From T1Sed10-7 sp041685505 (GTDB taxonomy: Bacteria; Actinomycetota; Nitriliruptoria; Nitriliruptorales; Nitriliruptoraceae): a stretch of 27,986 nucleotides of DNA. The notes beneath the pieces were generated by a model. It did not search any database and was not told the DNA's origin. It saw only the letters and a program-made list of their open reading frames with translations. The DNA lies in the NCBI GenBank assembly GCA_041685505.1, contig JAWLFQ010000028.1:1-27986 (forward strand), in the 5' to 3' direction. Position numbers and translations under genes: made by a program. Each line of letters begins with the position of its first letter. Position 1 is the stretch's first letter. This document shows, piece after piece, positions 23,928 to 27,986 of this stretch.

Positions 23928-25334
23928 TCAGCCCTTCGCGCCGCCGGTGAAGTTCCAGCTCGCCAGCGCCAGGCTGGGGGCGATGACCATACCGGCGCCG
24001 AACTCGGCGTCGGCGTAGCGCTGATCGGCGCCGACACCGCGGACCTGCCCGGCGGCGAGCGCGGCCACGAAGCCCTGCGTGAACCGCAGGTTGCCGACGG
24101 CGCCCGTCACCTCGCCGTCCTCGATCAGGAAGGTGCCGTTGCGGGTCAGCCCCGTGGCGGTGACCGTCTTGGGCTCGAGCACCCGGACGTAGTTGAACTG
24201 GGTGATCATCAGCCCGCGCTCGATCCCGGCCACCAGCTCCTCCGCCGGCGTGTCACCCGCGGACATCACCACGTTGGTCGGTACGGCACCGAAGGCCTCC
24301 GCCCCCGGGACCGCACTGCCGTTGGAGGTCACCCCCGCGCGTGTGGCCGTGCGCCGGTCGTGCGCGAGGGTCCGGGTCACCCCGTCCTCGATCAGGGGGA
24401 AGCGTGTCCGCGGGGTGCCTTCCCCGTCGAAGGGCAGCCCGATGGCGCGCGGGTCGGTCGGGTCCTGCCAGACGCTGATGGCCGGGTCGAACTGCTGCGC
24501 ACCGAGCTCGGCGAAGGAACCACCCTCGAGGTAGGACTTCGCGTTGAAGCCGTAGATGGTCAGGAAGGTCAGGATCGTGGCGACCGCCTCGGGTCCGAGC
24601 ACGACGGGGTAGGCGCCGGGCGCGATGTCGCGGAAGCGCGCCGAGCGTCGCGCCCGGTCCGCAGCGACCGCCCCGGCCGCGGCCGCGTCCAGATCGGCCA
24701 GGCGCACCGAGGTCTGGTGCCCACTCCCCGCGGAGGTGTCGGTCTGGTGGATGCCGTCCACCGTGGCGCGCGTGGTGGAGCCGGCCACGCGCTGGCCCGC
24801 GGTGGAGGCCATGGCGACCCAGGAGGTCTCGGTGTCCAGGTAGCCGGCGGCGCGCAGCTGCGGGTCCGCGGCGACGAAGGCCTCGACGCCGCCCGCGCGC
24901 TGGTCCGCGGTGGCCGCAGCGGTGGCGTCGTCGTGGTTGCTGGCGAAGGCCGGCTCTGCCGCGGGGGTGGCGCCCGGCCAGTGGGGATCGATCGGCTGCA
25001 GCGCCGCCGAGGTGATGGTGGTGTCGACCAGCTCGGCGAGTTCGGTGGCGGCGATCCGGGTGGTGGACGCCGAGGCGGTGCGTCCACCCACGGCCACGGT
25101 CAGCGCCACGGTGACGGTGTCCTCGCCGACGTGCTGGTGGATGACGGAGTTGGCGAAGCGGGTCAGGCCGTGGCGGGTGCGGCTGACCCGCACGTTGGCC
25201 TCCACCTCGGCGGGAGTGCCCGGGCTGCCGTCCGCGGACGGGCCCGGGTGCTCCCGGACCAGCTCGATGACGCGGTCGGCCAGTGCCTGGAGGTCGTCGA
25301 GTCCGCGTGCGACGGTGCTCATCGAGGTGGACAT
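23928..25334 (-). CDS. TldE/PmbA-family metalloprotease subunit
   Basis: A 468-residue member of the TldD/PmbA family, the partner of TldD. The N-terminal domain (about 1-200) has the RVSRTRHGLTRFANSVIHQHV segment typical of the family. The C-terminal domain includes the GPEAVATILTFLTIYGFNAKSYLEGGSF region, a DGEGTPRTRFPLIEDGV segment and the final strand region ending NFTGGAKG. As expected for TldE, it lacks the HExxxH zinc motif of TldD and probably shapes the tunnel of the heterodimer. In E. coli the pair trims unfolded peptides, including microcin B17 and CcdA; the target here is unknown. ATG 25334 is 2 nt after the tldD stop, with GAAGG upstream; a second ATG at 25322 is possible. Confidence 0.92.
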   Translation of the reverse strand: MSTSMSTVARGLDDLQALADRVIELVREHPGPSADGSPGTPAEVEANVRVSRTRHGLTRFANSVIHQHVGEDTVTVALTVAVGGRTASASTTRIAATELAELVDTTITSAALQPIDPHWPGATPAAEPAFASNHDDATAAATADQRAGGVEAFVAADPQLRAAGYLDTETSWVAMASTAGQRVAGSTTRATVDGIHQTDTSAGSGHQTSVRLADLDAAAAGAVAADRARRSARFRDIAPGAYPVVLGPEAVATILTFLTIYGFNAKSYLEGGSFAELGAQQFDPAISVWQDPTDPRAIGLPFDGEGTPRTRFPLIEDGVTRTLAHDRRTATRAGVTSNGSAVPGAEAFGAVPTNVVMSAGDTPAEELVAGIERGLMITQFNYVRVLEPKTVTATGLTRNGTFLIEDGEVTGAVGNLRFTQGFVAALAAGQVRGVGADQRYADAEFGAGMVIAPSLALASWNFTGGAKG

Positions 25335-25336
25335 GC

Positions 25337-26824
25337 TCAGGCCTTCACGCCGACGCGGACGGAGCTGAAACGGGCGGGTGCGGCGGGGTGGCCGGTGTGA
25401 CCGACCTGCATCGGCTGGCCCTTGCCGCAGTTGGGCACGCCCCAGGGGAACCACTCCTCGCCGCCGGCGAGCATGTCCATCGATCCCCAGAACCGCGGGG
25501 TGATCCCGGTGTAGGTGGGGTTCTTGACCATCCGCACCCGCTTGCCGTCCTTGACCTCCCAGCCGATCTCGCAGCCGAACTGGAAGTTGAGCCGCTTGTC
25601 GTCGATCGACCAGGAGCGGTTGGTGGCCATGACCACCCCGTGCTTGGTCTCGGCGACGATCTCCTCCATCGAACTGTCGCCCGGTGTGAGCCCGACGTTG
25701 GTCATGCGCACCATCGGCATGCGGTTGAAGCCGTCGGCCCGCACCATCCCGCCCGGTGCCAGACCGGCGAGGTGAGCGGAGTCGCGCCCCGACAGCACGC
25801 CGACCCAGGTGCCCTCCCGGACGATGTCGACGCGTTGCGCGGGGGTGCCCTCGTCGTCGTAGCCGAAGGTCGCGAGCGCGCCGGGGATGGTGGCATCGGC
25901 GGTGATGTTCATCAGCTCCGAGCCGTAGCGCAGCCGGCCGAGCTGCGCGAGTTCCAGGAACGATGTCCCCGCGAAGGCCGCCTCCCACCCGAGGATGCGG
26001 TCCAACTCGATGGCGTGACCGACGGACTCGTGGATCTGCAGCGCGAGCTGCGAGGACTCGAGGATCACGTCGAGCTCGCCGCTCGGACAGTCGGCGGCGG
26101 TCAGCAGCTGGACGGCCTCCTCGGCGGTCTCCTGCGCGTGGCCGGGGAGATCGAAACGGCGGACGACCTCGTAGCCGCCGGTCTCCACGTGGCCGAAGGA
26201 CTGGGGGTAGCTGCGGCGCTGGGTCTCCTGCTCGCCGACGGCGGTGGCGTCCATGCCGCAGCCGGTCTCCAGGATGCGCTGGTGGATGCGGTGCCCCTGG
26301 GAGGACACGAACCACTTGTCGGTGTCCCAGAACATCAGCTGCGCCGTGGCGACCATGACGCCCTCGACCTCGTGCATCGTGCGGCTGGCGCTGACCACCA
26401 CCTCGACCTTGTCCTCGAGGGAGACGGTGAAGGGATCCTCGCGGAAGGGGGTGGTGTAGGTGTCCTCGACGGCGGGGACGTCGGCGAGGTGCAGGCCGCT
26501 GCCCGGCACGCGCGCAGAGGCCTTTGCCGTGGCCGTGGCCTCTGCGCCGGCACGCGTCGCGGCGACCCCGGTGAGCTCCGAGCTGGCGGCGAAGCCCCAG
26601 GAGGAGCCGACCAGGGCGCGCACGCCCACGCCGGCGTCGACGTCGTTGCGCACGGCCTCGAGCTCGCCGTTGTGGGCGTGCAGCGCTTCGTGCCGGCGGA
26701 TCACCACCCGGGCGTCGGCGTAGGTCGCACCCGCGTCGAGGGCCCCCTCCACGGCGGCACGTGCGTGGTCGAACATCTCGTCGCCGGCCTGGCGGGTGGC
26801 AGCGGGACGGCCTGGTTCGGGCAC
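25337..26824 (-). CDS. tldD: TldD-family zinc metalloprotease subunit
   Basis: A 495-residue catalytic subunit of the TldD/TldE heterodimeric metalloprotease. The zinc motif HESVGH (H265, E266, H270) and the distal cysteine ligand C466 in PNCGKGQPMQ are present, so it should be active. Conserved family stretches include GFAASSELTGVA, the WFVSSQGHRIHQ segment (about 171-182), GEGT-like DDEGTPAQRVDIV and the FQFGCEIGWEVKDG segment. The GTG start at 26824 is backed by GAGGAG 6 nt upstream. It leads the tldD-tldE-GGDEF transcript and is divergent from rsgA. No RiPP precursor or maturase gene is visible nearby. Confidence 0.95.
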   Translation of the reverse strand: MPEPGRPAATRQAGDEMFDHARAAVEGALDAGATYADARVVIRRHEALHAHNGELEAVRNDVDAGVGVRALVGSSWGFAASSELTGVAATRAGAEATATAKASARVPGSGLHLADVPAVEDTYTTPFREDPFTVSLEDKVEVVVSASRTMHEVEGVMVATAQLMFWDTDKWFVSSQGHRIHQRILETGCGMDATAVGEQETQRRSYPQSFGHVETGGYEVVRRFDLPGHAQETAEEAVQLLTAADCPSGELDVILESSQLALQIHESVGHAIELDRILGWEAAFAGTSFLELAQLGRLRYGSELMNITADATIPGALATFGYDDEGTPAQRVDIVREGTWVGVLSGRDSAHLAGLAPGGMVRADGFNRMPMVRMTNVGLTPGDSSMEEIVAETKHGVVMATNRSWSIDDKRLNFQFGCEIGWEVKDGKRVRMVKNPTYTGITPRFWGSMDMLAGGEEWFPWGVPNCGKGQPMQVGHTGHPAAPARFSSVRVGVKA

Positions 26825-26862
26825 CGGGATCTCCTCGGGTCACCGCGTGCGGATGGGCGGCA

Positions 26863-26868
26863 ACGCTA
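26863..26868 (-). promoter_or_regulatory. Possible -10 box (TAGCGT) for tldD operon
   Basis: TAGCGT on the minus strand, 38 nt upstream of GTG 26824, is the same hexamer as at 4112 and 18503. It sits in the 118-bp divergent gap with rsgA. Confidence 0.35.
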
Positions 26869-26942
26869 CCGGGGTGTTGCGGGTTCCACGCGCGCACCCG
26901 TGCACCTGCGCACCACCCTCGCGCTCTGGCAGGATGGGCGGC

Positions 26943-27941
26943 ATGCCCCGCATCGACATCGAAGCCCTCGAGGACGAGTGGGAGGAGGACCACCACCTCC
27001 TCGCACGGCGCGGTCGTGCGCTCTCCGTGGCAGCGCGGGACCGGATCGACAGCCTGGACGCGGCCCGGGTCATCGGTGTGGACCGGGGTCGGGTCACCAT
27101 CGTCGATCAGGGCAGGGTGCTCGAGGCCCGCTACGCCGGCACGATGCGCGGCGAGAAGGCCGCCGTGGGTGATCGTGTGCGTGTCCGCCCGCCCAAACAC
27201 GAGGGCGACGAAGCACGCATCGTCGAGGTCCTGCCGCGCGACACCGCCCTGGCCCGTACCGCCGACGACACCGACGCCACCGAGCGGGTCGTGGTGGCCA
27301 ACGCCGATCAGATCGTGGTGGTCATCGCCGCCGACCACCTCGATGCCGGCGCGAGGTTCGTCGACCGGGTGCTGGTGGCCGCCTCGCTCGGCGGTGTGGA
27401 ACCGGTGGTGTGCATCAACAAGATCGACCTGGCGACAGGGCCGGGGGCGCTCGCCGAGGTGGAGGAGGTCGCCGGACGCTACGAGCGCATCCAGATCCCC
27501 GTCCGTGTGGTCTCGGCACAGACCGGTGCGGGGCTGGAGGATCTCGCCGCGCTGGTGGCAGGCACCTGGACGGCCTTCACCGGGCACTCCGGGGTGGGCA
27601 AGTCCTCGCTGCTGAACCGGTTGGTGCCCGGTGCGCAGCAGGAGATCGGTGCGCTGGGCCGGTACGGGGGACGTCACACCACGGTCGCCGCGTGGGCGCT
27701 GGCAGCACCGTCGCTGGAGGCCTGGCTGGTGGACACCCCCGGGGTGCGGTCCTTCGGGCTGGGCGCGCTCGCGCCCGCGGAGCTGGCCCGTCACTTCCCG
27801 GAGTTGGCTGCGCTCGGCTGTCGGCTGGACGACTGCGCCCACGCGGGTGAGCCGGGGTGCCGGCTGTCCGAGGCCACGATCCATCCACGCCGCCTGGAAG
27901 CCTTCGAGCGCCTCCGGGCGTCGATCGCCGGGGAGCAGTGA
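26943..27941 (+). CDS. rsgA: Ribosome small-subunit-dependent GTPase RsgA
   Basis: A 332-residue circularly permuted GTPase that checks late 30S subunit maturation. An N-terminal OB-fold (about 40-100) is followed by the permuted motif order: G4 NKID (159-162), G5 SAQTG (191-195), G1 GHSGVGKSS (214-222), a GGRHTT switch region (242-247) and G3 DTPG (264-267). The C-terminal zinc finger ligands C293, C298, H300 and C306 are all present. ATG 26943 is preferred because AGGATGG lies upstream and the MPRIDIEALEDEWEEDH N-terminus is the usual acidic start; the open frame extends to 26796 but overlaps tldD. Its stop overlaps the next GTG by GTGA. Confidence 0.96.
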   Translation: MPRIDIEALEDEWEEDHHLLARRGRALSVAARDRIDSLDAARVIGVDRGRVTIVDQGRVLEARYAGTMRGEKAAVGDRVRVRPPKHEGDEARIVEVLPRDTALARTADDTDATERVVVANADQIVVVIAADHLDAGARFVDRVLVAASLGGVEPVVCINKIDLATGPGALAEVEEVAGRYERIQIPVRVVSAQTGAGLEDLAALVAGTWTAFTGHSGVGKSSLLNRLVPGAQQEIGALGRYGGRHTTVAAWALAAPSLEAWLVDTPGVRSFGLGALAPAELARHFPELAALGCRLDDCAHAGEPGCRLSEATIHPRRLEAFERLRASIAGEQ

Positions 27942-27986
27942 GCGCCGCCCGGTACGCACCCGCCGACGCGGTGGTCGCACCCCGCC
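27938..27986 (+). CDS. Start of a downstream gene, cut by window edge (unidentified)
   Basis: A GTG at 27938 overlaps the rsgA stop (GTGA), has GGGAGCA just upstream and stays open for the 16 codons left (VSAARYAPADAVVAPR). The coupled arrangement suggests an operon with rsgA. Actinobacterial rsgA is often followed by an inositol-monophosphatase-like histidinol phosphatase, but too little sequence is visible to say. Confidence 0.4.
   Translation, partial: MSAARYAPADAVVAPR

Noticed and set aside
23464..24018. Plus-strand Arg/Pro-rich frames opposite the GGDEF gene.
   Set aside because: The composition is typical of antisense frames in high-GC DNA, and the opposite strand has a full diguanylate cyclase domain.
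25335..27980. Upstream extension of the tldE frame to a 1350-codon protein crossing tldD and rsgA.
   Set aside because: Only the part after 25334 matches TldE. The rest is an alternate-frame shadow of tldD and antisense to rsgA.

Overview
The window is very GC-rich (roughly 70% or more by eye) and its open frames show the third-codon-position bias of a high-GC actinobacterium. The acyl-CoA carboxylase with a fused biotin carboxylase/biotin carrier subunit, TANNNT -10-like boxes without clear -35 boxes, many GTG starts and 4-bp gene overlaps all fit Actinomycetota. A deep-branching marine or haloalkaliphilic lineage (Nitriliruptoria-like) is possible, but that is inference. The window comes from a draft or metagenomic assembly: a 100-N scaffold gap is flanked by two identical 99-bp sequences.

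Layout, left to right. 1-1763 (-): a type IIA topoisomerase B subunit (GyrB/ParE), cut at its C-terminus by the window edge. 2037-2570 (-): a membrane-anchored DUF218 (SanA/YdcF-like) protein. 2674-3891 (-): a membrane-anchored HtrA-type serine protease with a PDZ domain. 4170-4718 (+): an RmlC-family sugar epimerase, followed by the gap and an 18-bp tandem repeat. 4966-6312 (-): an L-2-hydroxyglutarate dehydrogenase. 6541-10519 (+): a two-gene acyl-CoA carboxylase operon. 10546-18339 (-): ten membrane-protein genes forming an Mrp/Mnh-type cation/proton antiporter cluster, with every junction a 4-bp overlap. 18559-19416 (+): a short-chain dehydrogenase. 19423-20622 (-): a YbjJ-like MFS transporter. 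20758-22719 (-): acetyl-CoA synthetase followed by a strong terminator hairpin. 22904-26824 (-): a tldD-tldE-diguanylate cyclase operon. 26943-27941 (+): the ribosome assembly GTPase RsgA, overlapping the start of a further gene at the right edge.

The most distinctive block is the antiporter cluster. It has three ND5/ND4-type (MnhD-like) subunits, no full-length MrpA, a separate DUF4040/MbhE-like gene replacing the MrpA C-terminus, and a small two-helix protein wedged between two D subunits. The complex should exchange Na+ (or another cation) for H+ across the membrane. The subunits differ in features that matter for mechanism: one D subunit lacks the central TM7 lysine and another carries a His-rich cytoplasm- or exterior-facing loop. 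The other genes are mostly housekeeping or central metabolism: acyl-CoA carboxylation, acetate activation, 2-hydroxyglutarate clean-up, ribosome assembly and chromosome topology.

I saw no tRNA, rRNA, CRISPR array, transposase, integrase or phage gene. No gene-free stretch exceeds 300 bp. The largest are 1764-2036, 3892-4169, 4719-4965 (mostly gap and repeat), 6313-6540, 18340-18558 and 22720-22903. Nothing here is convincingly a wholly undescribed system; the antiporter cluster and the tldDE-GGDEF operon are the best candidates for a second look.
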